A stretch of 64,000 bases of DNA from Thermococcus sp. 4557 (GTDB taxonomy: Archaea > Methanobacteriota_B > Thermococci > Thermococcales > Thermococcaceae). Position 1 is the stretch's first letter, and each line of letters starts with the position of its first letter. Under the pieces are notes generated by a model. The model did not search any database, had not been told where the DNA came from, and saw nothing but the letters and a program-made list of their open reading frames with translations. The stretch is taken from positions 930,001-994,000 of the forward strand of contig NC_015865.1 of the NCBI RefSeq assembly GCF_000221185.1, written 5' to 3'. Shown piece by piece: positions 26,101-33,762 of the stretch. A program made the position numbers and the translations under genes.

Positions 26101-27093
26101 ATAGCCAACGGCTTCGTCGTTCACAACACTGCCGCAGCAGTCCGGGACGAATTCACCGGCTCGTGGGTTCTGGAAGCTGGTGTCCTTGTGTTAGCCGATG
26201 GTGGAATAGCGTTAATTGATGAGTTTGATAAGATGAGTGATCGTGACAGAAGTGCCATTCACGAGGCACTCGAGCAACAAAGTGTAAGTATCTCCAAGGC
26301 AGGCATCACCGCGACCCTGAACTCCAGAACGACGGTTATCGCCGCCGCGAACCCCAAGTACGGCAGGTTCAACCGCCACAAGAGCCTCCCCGAGCAGCTC
26401 GACCTTCCGCCCACACTTCTGAGCCGTTTCGATCTAATCTTCCTGCTCCTCGATGAGCCCGACGAGAAGGTCGACGCGAGCATAGCCGAGCACATCCTCA
26501 AGGTCCGCAGGGGAGAGGCCGAGGTAGTGACGCCGAAGATACCCTACGACCTGCTCAAGAAGTACATAGCCTACGCGAGGAAGAACGTCCACCCCGTTCT
26601 CAGCAGGGAGGCGATGGATGAGATAAAGCGCTACTATGTCAGGATGAGAAAGGGCTTCAAGCGCTCTGGCGAGGAGGAGGGCGTTCAGCCGATTCCGGTT
26701 ACGGCGAGGCAGCTGGAGGCCCTCATACGTCTCAGCGAGGCCCACGCGAGGATGAGGCTGAGCGAGACCGTGACGAGGGAGGACGCCAAGGCCGCGATAA
26801 AGATAATCGAGGAAATGATACGAAAGATAGCCACCGACGAGGAGGGAACGCTCGATATCTCGATACTCGAGGTTGGCAAGAGCTCCAAGAAGATAAACAA
26901 GATCGACAGGCTCATGGACATCATAAAGAACCTTGAGAGCGAGGGAGAGTTCGGGGCGCCGGAGGACAAGGTGCTCGAGGCGGCGAAGCAGGCCGGCATA
27001 GGTTCGGAGAACGACGTGAGGAAGCTCCTGAACGACCTCAAGCGCGATGCCAGGATATACGAGCCGCGGGCAGGGTTCTACCGCGTCCTCTGA
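23143..27093 (+). CDS. mcm: MCM replicative helicase precursor with intein
   Basis: A 1316-residue precursor that would splice to about 683 residues, the normal archaeal MCM length. The N-terminal domain carries a zinc site (CKDCGNE...CDACGSR); the AAA+ module has Walker A GDPGVAKS (about residues 330-337), Walker B IALIDEFDKM and the arginine-finger region LLSRFDLIF; a C-terminal winged helix follows. The intein splits SSSAAGL from TAAAVRDE. MCM unwinds DNA 3'-5' as a hexamer with GINS. ATG 23143 follows GGTGAGGA and overlaps the Gins23 stop. Extein sequence next to the intein uses codons unlike the rest of the gene. Confidence 0.97.
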   Translation: MDREDMIERYARFLREYVDDEGKEVYLNKLKDLLTVSPKRSLEIDWTHLNSFDPELAAELIENPEESILAAEDAIQIVLREPPIEKKEEFAAHARFYNLPKTLLVKELGSEHINRLIQVDGIITRVSEVKPFVEKAVFVCKDCGNEMVRLQRPYDNIVKPAKCDACGSRNVDLDVEKSRFINFQSFRLQDRPESLKGGQMPRFVDAILLDDLVDTALPGDRVLVTGILRVILEQKDKRPIFKKVLEVNHIEQLSKEIEELEISPEDEQKIRELARRKDIVDAIVDSIAPAIWGHRTVKKGIALALFGGVQRTLPDGTKLRGESHVLLVGDPGVAKSQLLRYVANLAPRAIYTSGKSSSAAGLCVAPDSLVVSNGGVHEIGTFTENWVKDIGSIQYSQGIEYSPYLGESLSAEDGKIKNAPLSRVWRLKAPKELVKVRTITGKELTLTPETKLLTIQNGEPIWKEAKSLSEGDYVATLRKLTVEERGVPILELLKDLDDLIVYEIKDQVKGLIEEALKELHISKRELAKRLGISEGMLYYNWTNPKARGNIRMKHLRTLVELTGHGLGEINVETVSLQAGTKLKLPKYLDERLAYFVGLVAGDGSVSKAGWGVAIRFSNKNPEMRRKFAELAKELFGVEVTERMKDRVPSLRFHSKVVAHLLEKLGVPLSPKSDKLDLPNELFMSPERVLASYIRGLFDCDGTVVIRERGSSYVEFDTTSEKLARKLQLTLLRFGIISHLRRRKRAGYTSTFRDREITSRHDRWELKIYGENVLKFAAKIGFEHPEKARKLDALVEKMRGQKHDTNVDVIPGVGMLIREIRAFYGLSIEQVYGSNFGALVEKGKPISRKALLSVVGNLSKAKLEESPVAVPEDMRTKIGKALKPEELGMEYKEFYELFLRKRPHKLKFRLLVRVAKLLEGRNKSLYSQLSWLLSEHCAREEEIKTKLGVLKTLATSDILWERVRKVKRIESPYDHVYDLTVEGSHSFIANGFVVHNTAAAVRDEFTGSWVLEAGVLVLADGGIALIDEFDKMSDRDRSAIHEALEQQSVSISKAGITATLNSRTTVIAAANPKYGRFNRHKSLPEQLDLPPTLLSRFDLIFLLLDEPDEKVDASIAEHILKVRRGEAEVVTPKIPYDLLKKYIAYARKNVHPVLSREAMDEIKRYYVRMRKGFKRSGEEEGVQPIPVTARQLEALIRLSEAHARMRLSETVTREDAKAAIKIIEEMIRKIATDEEGTLDISILEVGKSSKKINKIDRLMDIIKNLESEGEFGAPEDKVLEAAKQAGIGSENDVRKLLNDLKRDARIYEPRAGFYRVL
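24229..26127 (+). mobile_element. MCM intein with LAGLIDADG endonuclease
   Basis: A 633-residue intein from Cys (precursor residue 363) to the terminal His-Asn, with Thr as the +1 extein residue. Block A begins CVAPDSLVV; blocks F and G are YDLTVEGSHSFIANG and FVVHN. Two dodecapeptides, FVGLVAGDG and YIRGLFDCDG, mark a DOD homing endonuclease that is probably active since both acidic residues are present. A helix-turn-helix-like part (LAKRLGISEGMLYYNW) sits before them. Block B reads TPETKLL without the usual histidine. The AT-richer composition indicates transfer. It sits in the MCM ATPase core at a site used by other archaeal CDC21/MCM inteins. Confidence 0.95.
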
Positions 27094-27113
27094 TTCTTAT
27101 CCATTTTTCCAAA

Positions 27114-27124
27114 AGGTTATAAAC
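27114..27124 (+). promoter_or_regulatory. TATA box of aIF2-beta gene
   Basis: AGGTTATAAAC lies about 32-42 bases upstream of ATG 27156, with GGAGGTGAG as the ribosome site. Confidence 0.6.
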
Positions 27125-27155
27125 GCCTTCGGATAGTTAAGATGGAGGTGAGAGC

Positions 27156-27587
27156 ATGAGCGAAAAGAAGGTTGACTTTTACGATTTCGAAGGTTTACTC
27201 GATAAGGCTTACGAGGAGCTCCCCGAGAACGTCAAACATCACACTTCCCGTTTCGAGGTTCCGCCAGCACAGGTCACCATAGCCGGAAACAGGACTATAA
27301 TCGAGAACTTCGTCGACATAGCCGAGGCCATGAACCGCGACCCGAACCACCTGCTCAAGTTCATCCTGCGCGAGGTGGCCACCGCTGGAACGCTCGAAGG
27401 AAGACGCGTAATCCTCCAGGGACGCTTCACACCGTACCTCATAGCGAACAAGATGAAGAAGTACCTCAGGGACTACGTCATCTGTCCCGTCTGCGGTTCG
27501 CCGGACACCAAGATCATCAAGAAGGGCCGCTTCCACTTCCTCAAGTGTGAAGCGTGCGGTGCCGAGACGCCGATACAGCACCTCTGA
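27156..27587 (+). CDS. eif2b: Translation initiation factor aIF2 beta subunit
   Basis: A 143-residue subunit of the heterotrimeric factor that brings initiator tRNA to the ribosome. The N-terminal helix ([17 protein letters not shown]) contacts aIF2-gamma; the central domain contains [13 protein letters not shown]; the C-terminal zinc ribbon has [10 protein letters not shown] and CEACGAE. Size and architecture are standard for archaea. It has its own promoter and is followed by two T-runs. Confidence 0.96.
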   Translation: MSEKKVDFYDFEGLLDKAYEELPENVKHHTSRFEVPPAQVTIAGNRTIIENFVDIAEAMNRDPNHLLKFILREVATAGTLEGRRVILQGRFTPYLIANKMKKYLRDYVICPVCGSPDTKIIKKGRFHFLKCEACGAETPIQHL

Positions 27588-27590
27588 ACC

Positions 27591-27608
27591 TTTTTTCACC
27601 CAATTTTT
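27591..27608 (+). terminator. Double T-run terminator after aIF2-beta
   Basis: TTTTTT at 27591-27596 and TTTTT at 27604-27608 directly follow the stop codon. Confidence 0.5.
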
Positions 27609-27621
27609 GTACGATTGTACA
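27608..27621. repeat. Inverted repeat upstream of decarboxylase operon
   Basis: TGTAC and GTACA flank the four bases GATT, about 40 bases upstream of the TATA box of the decarboxylase operon. A regulator site is possible; no known operator is recognised. Confidence 0.3.
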
Positions 27622-27645
27622 CATTTCTTCTTTGGAAGGCCTAAC

Positions 27646-27667
27646 GGTTTTGAAAACCCTTTTAAAC
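27646..27667 (+). promoter_or_regulatory. Promoter with inverted repeat for decarboxylase operon
   Basis: The inverted repeat GGTTTT-G-AAAACC (27646-27658) directly abuts the TATA candidate CTTTTAAAC (27660-27668). It covers the position where the BRE element for TFB should lie, so a protein bound there would block or shape initiation. The start codon at 27716 is about 50 bases downstream. Confidence 0.45.
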
Positions 27668-27715
27668 TTTACAAACTACAAGTGCCAGGCATCAAGCCAC
27701 CCAGGGGGAGTTCTC

Positions 27716-29284
27716 ATGAGTATGGAAGAGAAGGTCAACGAGCTGTATGAGAGGAAGAGGAAGGTTCTTGAGATGGGCGGTGAAAAAGGCGTTGAAAAGC
27801 AGCACGCCAAGGGCAAGCTGACCGCCCGTGAGAGGATTGAGAAGCTCCTGGACCCGGGAAGCTTCGTCGAGATAGGGGCCTTCGTCAGGCACCGTGGAAC
27901 CGAGTTTGGCCTCGATAAGAAGGAGCTGCCCGCCGATGGTGTCATAACCGGCTACGGAACCATCGACGGAAGGCTCGTTTTCGTGTTCGCCCAGGATTTC
28001 ACCGTCATGGGCGGCTCGCTCGGTGAGATGCACGCGGCCAAGATAAAGCGCGTCATGGAGCTGGCCCTTGAAGCCGGTGCGCCGGTTATAGGCCTCAACG
28101 ACTCCGGCGGTGCCAGAATCCAGGAGGGCGTTGATTCGCTCAAGGGCTACGGTGATATCTTCAAGATGAACACGATTCTCAGCGGTGTTGTTCCGCAGAT
28201 CACAGCCATCATGGGACCCTGCGCCGGTGGAGCCGTTTACAGCCCGGCGATAGGAGACTTTATCCTCATGGTTGACAACCCCGCGAGCTTCATGTTCATC
28301 ACCGGCCCGCAGGTCGTTAAAGCCGTTACCGGCGTCGAGGTAACCCCGATACAGCTCGGCGGTGCCATGGTCCACGCCCAGCGCGCCGGACAGGCCCACC
28401 TCGTGGGCAAGAGCGACGAGGAGGTTCTGGCTTTAATAAGGCGCCTCGTGGGTTATCTGCCCTCCAACAACATGGAGAAGCCGCCGCGCGTCAAGACGAA
28501 CGACCTGCCCTTCAGGAAGACCGAGAACCTCTACTCCATAGTCCCGGACGACCCGAACAAGGGCTACGACGTGAGGCAGGTAATCTACGAGATAGTTGAC
28601 AGGGACGAGAACGGCAACCCAGACTTCCTGGAGATACTGCCCTACTTCGCACCGAACGCGGTCGTCGGCTTCGGAAGGATGAACGGCCAGACCGTCGGTA
28701 TAGTCGCCAACAACCCGATACACTTCGCCGGCGTTCTCGACATAGACAGCTCCGACAAGATTGCCAGATTTGTTAGAACCTGCGACGCCTTCAACATCCC
28801 GATAGTCACCCTCGTTGACGTTCCGGGCTACCTCCCGGGAACCCAGCAGGAGTACGGTGGAATCATCAGGCACGGTGCAAAGGTCCTCTACGCCTACTCC
28901 GAGGCAACGGTTCCGATGGTCACGGTCATCCTGAGGAAGGCCTACGGCGGTGCCTACCTCGCCATGGGGAGCAAGCACCTTGGAGCCGACTTCGTCTTCG
29001 CCTGGCCCACCGCAGAGATAGCGGTCATGGGTCCAGAGGGAGCGGCCAACATCATCTTCAGGAAGGAGATTGCCGCAGCAGAGAACCCGGAGGAAGTGAG
29101 GCAGCAGAAGATAGCCGAGTACAGGGAGCGCTTCGCCAACCCGTACGTCGCCGCCGCGAGGGGCTACATAGACGACGTTATCGATCCAGCCGAGACGAGG
29201 GCAAAGATAATCCTCGCACTCGAGGCCCTCGAGAGCAAGCGCGTCAAGCTGCCGCCGAAGAAGCACGGCAACATACCGCTGTGA
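27716..29284 (+). CDS. Methylmalonyl-CoA/acyl-CoA decarboxylase alpha (carboxyltransferase)
   Basis: A 522-residue carboxyltransferase of the propionyl-CoA carboxylase beta/MmdA family. The two crotonase-like halves carry oxyanion-hole regions LNDSGGARIQEGV, MGPCAGGAVYSPAIGDF and, in the C-half, LVDVPGYLPGTQQEYGG and RKAYGGAYLAMGSKHLG. It moves CO2 from an acyl-CoA, most likely (S)-methylmalonyl-CoA, onto biotin of the carrier subunit. Start 27716 follows GGGGGAG; the open frame upstream lies in the promoter. It is the first gene of a four-gene operon with gamma, biotin-carrier and membrane beta subunits. Confidence 0.9.
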   Translation: MSMEEKVNELYERKRKVLEMGGEKGVEKQHAKGKLTARERIEKLLDPGSFVEIGAFVRHRGTEFGLDKKELPADGVITGYGTIDGRLVFVFAQDFTVMGGSLGEMHAAKIKRVMELALEAGAPVIGLNDSGGARIQEGVDSLKGYGDIFKMNTILSGVVPQITAIMGPCAGGAVYSPAIGDFILMVDNPASFMFITGPQVVKAVTGVEVTPIQLGGAMVHAQRAGQAHLVGKSDEEVLALIRRLVGYLPSNNMEKPPRVKTNDLPFRKTENLYSIVPDDPNKGYDVRQVIYEIVDRDENGNPDFLEILPYFAPNAVVGFGRMNGQTVGIVANNPIHFAGVLDIDSSDKIARFVRTCDAFNIPIVTLVDVPGYLPGTQQEYGGIIRHGAKVLYAYSEATVPMVTVILRKAYGGAYLAMGSKHLGADFVFAWPTAEIAVMGPEGAANIIFRKEIAAAENPEEVRQQKIAEYRERFANPYVAAARGYIDDVIDPAETRAKIILALEALESKRVKLPPKKHGNIPL

Positions 29285-29293
29285 GGTGTTAGC

Positions 29294-29674
29294 ATGGTAG
29301 TAATGAGCGAGTTCATGGAGGGCCTGAACCTGACGGTGCTGGGCGTTACAATAGTCTTCATGGTGCTCAGCATACTGGCGGTCGTCCTCTACTTCGTGGG
29401 CTGGAGCGAGAGAAAGCTCGTCGAGAAAGAGACATCCGCAGGGGCACCCGCCGCCCCCGCACCGACCCCCGCGGCCGAGGAGGAGAAGCCCGCCATACCG
29501 CCGAGGGACCTCGCGGTTATAACCGCCGCGGTTCTCGCGTACACCGCCGAGAAGGCCGCCCAGCTCAGACCCCTGCCATTCAGGAGGAAGGTTTCAGACG
29601 CCTGGCGCCTGTACGGCGTTCAGTCGAGCATGGAGGAAGTTGAGGACTTCAACTATGAAATTGGGAAGTGGTGA
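29294..29674 (+). CDS. OadG-type gamma subunit of sodium-pumping decarboxylase
   Basis: A 126-residue small membrane subunit. One N-terminal helix (about residues 11-35, LTVLGVTIVFMVLSILAVV) is followed by an Ala/Pro/Glu-rich linker and a short soluble end. This matches OadG/MmdD subunits that link the carboxyltransferase to the membrane beta subunit. It starts nine bases after the alpha gene and its stop lies two bases before the biotin carrier start. Confidence 0.85.
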   Translation: MVVMSEFMEGLNLTVLGVTIVFMVLSILAVVLYFVGWSERKLVEKETSAGAPAAPAPTPAAEEEKPAIPPRDLAVITAAVLAYTAEKAAQLRPLPFRRKVSDAWRLYGVQSSMEEVEDFNYEIGKW

Positions 29675-29676
29675 AG

Positions 29677-30144
29677 ATGGCGAAGGTTAAGGTCATCGTC
29701 GATGGTGTTGAGTACGAGGTCGAGGTTGAGGAACTCGGAGGCGGCCGCTTTAAGGTCGCCTTTGAGGACAAGGAGTACACCGTTGAGGCGAAGGGACTCG
29801 GAATCGACGTGGGTGCTCTGAGCACGGTTCCCACCTCGAGCGCCCCGAGTGCCCCGAGCACTCCAGCCCCCGCGGCCGCCCCTGCTCTGGCTCCGGTTGC
29901 GCCGGCGGCGCCGGCTCCCGCTCCGGCTGGGGAGGGTGTTGTGACGGCCCCAATGCCGGGCAAGATCCTCAGGATACTCGTGAAGGAGGGTGAGCAGGTT
30001 AAGACGGGTCAAGGACTCCTCGTGCTCGAAGCAATGAAAATGGAGAACGAAATTCCAGCGCCGAAGGATGGCGTGGTCAAGAAAATCCTCATCAAAGAAG
30101 GCGACACCGTAGACACCGGACAAGCACTCATAGAACTCGGGTGA
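29677..30144 (+). CDS. Biotin carboxyl carrier subunit
   Basis: A 155-residue protein. A small N-terminal beta domain (KVKVIVDGVEYEVEVEELGG) is followed by an Ala/Pro-rich flexible linker and the biotinyl domain VTAPMPGKIL...LEAMKMENEI, whose Lys in AMKM is biotinylated. The swinging biotin shuttles CO2 from the alpha subunit to the membrane beta subunit. ATG 29677 follows GGTGA at the end of the preceding gene. No biotin ligase gene is in this window. Confidence 0.94.
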   Translation: MAKVKVIVDGVEYEVEVEELGGGRFKVAFEDKEYTVEAKGLGIDVGALSTVPTSSAPSAPSTPAPAAAPALAPVAPAAPAPAPAGEGVVTAPMPGKILRILVKEGEQVKTGQGLLVLEAMKMENEIPAPKDGVVKKILIKEGDTVDTGQALIELG

Positions 30145-30149
30145 GGGCC

Positions 30150-31358
30150 ATGACAGGGATCGTAGAGCAGATAATAGCGTTCTTCCAGGGAATGGGCCTG
30201 CTAAACCTGACGTGGGGCAACATCGTCATGATAATGGTCGGGCTGGCCCTCGTCTACCTGGCCATCAGGTACGAGATGGAGCCCCTCCTGCTCCTCCCGA
30301 TAGGCATAAGCGCCGTGCTGGTGAACATCCCGCTCGGCCACCTGGCCAACTGGCCCATAGCCCCGAACCTGCCAGAGCACATAGCCGACAACATCTTCGC
30401 AACGCTGAGCTACCTCAACCAGCAGTACGGCCCTCCGGGTATCTTTGACATAATCTACTACACGCTCATCAGGACGGAGATAGTGCCGCTCCTGATATTC
30501 TTCGGCCTCGGAGCCATGACCGACTTCGGGCCGATGATAGCCGACCCCAAGACGGCTCTCATGGGGGCGGCGGCGCAGATAGGTGTGTTCATAGCGATGC
30601 TCACAGCCCTGGCCCTCGGCTTCAACCTCCACCAGGCGGCCAGCATCGGTATCATTGGTGGCGCCGATGGGCCGACGACGATATACCTCACCACGAAGCT
30701 CGCGCCCGAGATACTTGGAGCGACGGCGGTCGCCGCTTACAGCTACATGAGCCTCGTTCCGCTGATTCAGCCGCCGATCATCAGGGCCCTCACTAGCAAG
30801 GAGGAAAGAAGAATCAGAATGGAGCAGCTCAGGCCCGTGTCCAAGAGGGAGAAGATAATCTTCCCGATAATCAGCATGATCGTCATCGGCCTCCTTGTCC
30901 CCAGCGCTGCCCCGCTCGTTGGAATGCTCATGATAGGCAACCTCTTCCGCGAGAGCGGCGTTGTCGAGAGGCTCAGCAAAGCTGCCCAGGAGGAGCTCAT
31001 GAACATCGTCACCATCTTCCTCGGCCTTGGCGTCGGTTCGACTATGAGAGCCGGCAGCTTCCTCACGGCCCAGACACTGATGATCCTCGGACTCGGAGTG
31101 GTCGCCTTCGCCAGCGCCACCGCCGGCGGTGTGCTCTTCGGAAAGCTCATGATGAAGATTTCAGGCGGAAGGATAAACCCGATGATAGGAGCGGCCGGTG
31201 TTTCGGCGGTCCCGATGAGTGCCCGCGTCGTCCAGAGGATAGCCAGCGAGGAGGACCCGGGCAACTTCATCCTCATGCACGCCATGGGGCCGAACGTTGC
31301 CGGCGTTATCGGAACCGCCGTTGCCGCGGGTGTTTTCCTCGCAGTTCTGGCGGGCTGA
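30150..31358 (+). CDS. OadB/MmdB-type sodium-translocating beta subunit
   Basis: A 402-residue polytopic membrane protein of the Na+-transporting carboxylic acid decarboxylase family. The family hallmark GIIGGADGPTTIYLTTKL with the essential Asp is present, along with GLGAMTDFGPMIADP and GAAGVSAVPMSARVVQR. Decarboxylation of carboxybiotin here drives Na+ out of the cell. Start 30150 follows GGTGAG that overlaps the stop of the biotin carrier; it is the last gene of the operon, followed by two T-runs. Confidence 0.95.
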   Translation: MTGIVEQIIAFFQGMGLLNLTWGNIVMIMVGLALVYLAIRYEMEPLLLLPIGISAVLVNIPLGHLANWPIAPNLPEHIADNIFATLSYLNQQYGPPGIFDIIYYTLIRTEIVPLLIFFGLGAMTDFGPMIADPKTALMGAAAQIGVFIAMLTALALGFNLHQAASIGIIGGADGPTTIYLTTKLAPEILGATAVAAYSYMSLVPLIQPPIIRALTSKEERRIRMEQLRPVSKREKIIFPIISMIVIGLLVPSAAPLVGMLMIGNLFRESGVVERLSKAAQEELMNIVTIFLGLGVGSTMRAGSFLTAQTLMILGLGVVAFASATAGGVLFGKLMMKISGGRINPMIGAAGVSAVPMSARVVQRIASEEDPGNFILMHAMGPNVAGVIGTAVAAGVFLAVLAG

Positions 31359-31368
31359 TGCCCTCCAC

Positions 31369-31383
31369 TTTTTGTCAATTTTT
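31369..31383 (+). terminator. T-run terminator after decarboxylase operon
   Basis: Two five-T runs (31369-31373 and 31379-31383) begin about ten bases after the stop of the beta subunit gene. Confidence 0.5.
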
Positions 31384-31440
31384 GAATGAAAAGCTTAAAA
31401 TAGGAGGAGGGCGCTTTAACTTAAAGCGGTGGTGAAGGAA

Positions 31441-32286
31441 ATGCGTGTGAAGACTTTGATGACTTCGGAGCCGGTGGTTGTGGAGCTTCCAGCCACGAGG
31501 GAATACGCCCTCGATCTCTTCAGGAAGCATAAGGTAAGGTCATTCCCTGTAATCAACAAGAACACCAAGGCCCTCGTCGGGATCATAAGTATAAAACGGG
31601 TTCTGCTTCACCCTGATGAGGAGCAGCTCGCAATGCTGGTTAAGAGGGACGTGCCGACAGTCAAGCCCAACGACGACCTCAAAAAGGCCGTCAGGGCCAT
31701 GCTGGAGATGGACTACAGGCGTGTCGTCGTCGTTGATGAGGAGAACAGGGTCATAGGCGTTCTAACGGTCGGCGACATAGTGCGCAGGTACCTCGCCAAG
31801 AACGAGAAGCTGAAGAACGTGACGATAGAGGACTACTACCAGAAGAACGTGGGCGTCGTCTGGAGGGGAACGCCGCTCAAGGCCGCCCTCAAGGCCCTCC
31901 TCCTGTGCAACGCCATGGCCATCCCGGTCATCGACGACGAAGGCAACCTGATCGGAATGGTGGACGAGACGGACATCCTCAAAGACAGCGAGGTTATCCG
32001 CGTCATGAAGAGCACCGCCCTCTCCGCCTCGAGCGAGGAGGACTGGATACTCGAGAGCAACCCGACGCTCCTCTTCGAGAAGGCCGAGCTCCAGCTGCCG
32101 AAGAAGCCCGTTGAGGACATAATGAACCGCGAGCTGGTCGTTGCGACACCTCACATGAGCGTCTACGACGTAGCCCAGAAGATGGTCAAGTACGAGATAG
32201 AGCAGCTGCCCGTCATCCGGGGCGAGGGCGAGCTCGTCGGCATCGTCAGGGACATGGACATCATAAAGGTAATCCTCAACAAGTGA
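31441..32286 (+). CDS. Four-CBS-domain protein
   Basis: A 281-residue cytosolic protein made only of CBS motifs, arranged as two Bateman pairs (about residues 1-125 and 130-281). Repeated signatures are MTSEPVVVELPATREYALDL, DDLKKAVRAMLEMDYRRVVV, IPVIDDEGNLIGMVDETDIL and LPVIRGEGELVGIVRDMDII. Such proteins sense adenine nucleotides or related ligands and control a partner, which is not evident here. The start is likely ATG 31441; an in-frame GTG at 31429 lies within the GGTGGTG sequence. Confidence 0.88.
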   Translation: MRVKTLMTSEPVVVELPATREYALDLFRKHKVRSFPVINKNTKALVGIISIKRVLLHPDEEQLAMLVKRDVPTVKPNDDLKKAVRAMLEMDYRRVVVVDEENRVIGVLTVGDIVRRYLAKNEKLKNVTIEDYYQKNVGVVWRGTPLKAALKALLLCNAMAIPVIDDEGNLIGMVDETDILKDSEVIRVMKSTALSASSEEDWILESNPTLLFEKAELQLPKKPVEDIMNRELVVATPHMSVYDVAQKMVKYEIEQLPVIRGEGELVGIVRDMDIIKVILNK

Positions 32287-32329
32287 AAGGGATTTAAGCC
32301 CCTTTTCTCCCCTTCTTACGGTGATGTTT

Positions 32330-33331
32330 GTGAGAGAGGTTAAGCTAGCGCTCTTCGGTTTTGGGAACGTTGGACGGGCAGTCGCGCGCGTTCTCCTCAG
32401 CAAGGGGGCGTTCTTCCGCGAGAAGTACCGGCTGAAGTTCAGGGTCGTGAGCGTGGCGGACACGAGTGGGGTGGTGTGGCTTCCCGAGGGTATAGACCTC
32501 GAGGAGGCGCTCATGGTAAAGGAGAACTTCGGGAGGCTCTCCTCCTGGACCAATGACTACGAGGTTTACAGCCTCACACCAAAGGAGGCCGTGAGGGAAA
32601 TAGACGCCGAGGTAATCGTGGACGTGACCAACGATAAAAACGCCCACGAGTGGCATCTGGCGACGTTGAAGGACGGGAAAGCCGTCGTCACCAGCAACAA
32701 ACCGCCCCTGGCCTTTCACTACGCAGACCTCACAGAGGAAGCCAAGAAAAGGGACCTTCCGTACCTCTTCGAGGCCACCGTGATGGCGGGCACGCCAATC
32801 ATCACCCTCCTGCACGAGGGCATCCTGGCGGACTCAATTGAGGGCATGGAGGCGGTTCTAAACGCCACCACGACCTTCATTCTGAGCCAGATGGAGATGG
32901 GGCAGGACTTCGAGAGGGCCCTAAAAACCGCCCAAAGGCTCGGAATAGCCGAAAGAGACCCAAGCGGTGATGTCCTGGGAATCGACGCGGGCTACAAGGC
33001 AACGATACTCCACTGCCTCGCATTCCACCCGATAACATTTGACGATATAACCGCTAAGGGAATAGCGGAGGTCACATCGGGGGAGGTGAGGAGGGCCCGG
33101 GAGCGCGGAAGGACGATAAGGCTCGTTGCCGCCGTGGAGAATGGAAAGGTCGTCGTCGAGCCGCGGGAGGTACCGCTCGGAAGCCCCCTCGCAGTTGAGA
33201 GCCACGAGAACGCCGCAGTAATAAGGACCGACCTGCTCGGCGAGCTGGTTATCAAGGGGGCCGGGGCTGGATTGAAGGAGACGGCGAGCGGCGTGGTAAG
33301 TGACATCGTGAAGGCGGCACTGAAGGTTTAG
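32330..33331 (+). CDS. hom: Homoserine dehydrogenase
   Basis: A 333-residue NAD(P)-dependent enzyme that reduces aspartate semialdehyde to homoserine for threonine and methionine synthesis. The nucleotide motif is FGFGNVGRAVARVL; ALKDGKAVVTSNKPPLA and DPSGDVLGIDAGYKATIL with the catalytic Lys region are typical. No C-terminal ACT domain is present, so feedback by threonine is not expected through that route. GTG 32330 is preferred as start since GGTGAT (32320-32325) then sits four bases upstream; ATG 32324 overlaps it. Its stop shares four bases with the next, convergent gene. Confidence 0.92.
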   Translation: MREVKLALFGFGNVGRAVARVLLSKGAFFREKYRLKFRVVSVADTSGVVWLPEGIDLEEALMVKENFGRLSSWTNDYEVYSLTPKEAVREIDAEVIVDVTNDKNAHEWHLATLKDGKAVVTSNKPPLAFHYADLTEEAKKRDLPYLFEATVMAGTPIITLLHEGILADSIEGMEAVLNATTTFILSQMEMGQDFERALKTAQRLGIAERDPSGDVLGIDAGYKATILHCLAFHPITFDDITAKGIAEVTSGEVRRARERGRTIRLVAAVENGKVVVEPREVPLGSPLAVESHENAAVIRTDLLGELVIKGAGAGLKETASGVVSDIVKAALKV

Positions 33332-33693
33332 GGGAGCTTCCCCACCTCTTTCTCCCTGAAGACCACCGTCACCCCGTCACTTCTTGCATCCAGGGCCAGC
33401 TCGCCAACCTCGACGTAATCGAGAACCTTTCCGCTCCACAGAGGTGAACCGTCCCTCAGCACCCTCACCTCATAGACGGAGCCCCTCTTTCTAGCCGAGA
33501 GCCTGTATTCACCGCCATCCAGTATAACAAGGGATCTCTCCACCGAAAGGGAGAACAGCACAAAGCCCAGCGTCAGCAAGAAGGTTCCGAGAAAGTCCAT
33601 TCCCCTTAGATAAGCCGCGATTGAGGAGCAGAACAGAATAACGACAAAGGGAGCATAATCCTTCCGAAGGCCCATCCGTCGCATGACCTCCAT
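33328..33693 (-). CDS. Small membrane protein of unknown function
   Basis: A 121-residue protein with two adjacent hydrophobic helices (about residues 13-30 and 33-50; FVVILFCSSIAAYL and FLGTFLLTLGFVLFSLSV), followed by a beta-rich soluble tail resembling a PH- or YcxB-like cytosolic domain (residues 55-121). Start 33693 follows GGTGA; an open frame continues upstream across the divergent ASCH gene and is rejected. No function can be assigned. Confidence 0.65.
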   Translation of the reverse strand: MEVMRRMGLRKDYAPFVVILFCSSIAAYLRGMDFLGTFLLTLGFVLFSLSVERSLVILDGGEYRLSARKRGSVYEVRVLRDGSPLWSGKVLDYVEVGELALDARSDGVTVVFREKEVGKLP

Positions 33694-33762
33694 TAACTTC
33701 ACCAAAGAGTAATCCCTGCCCAAACCTTTTAAGCTTTCTTCCCAAGAACGGGCGGTGAGACC

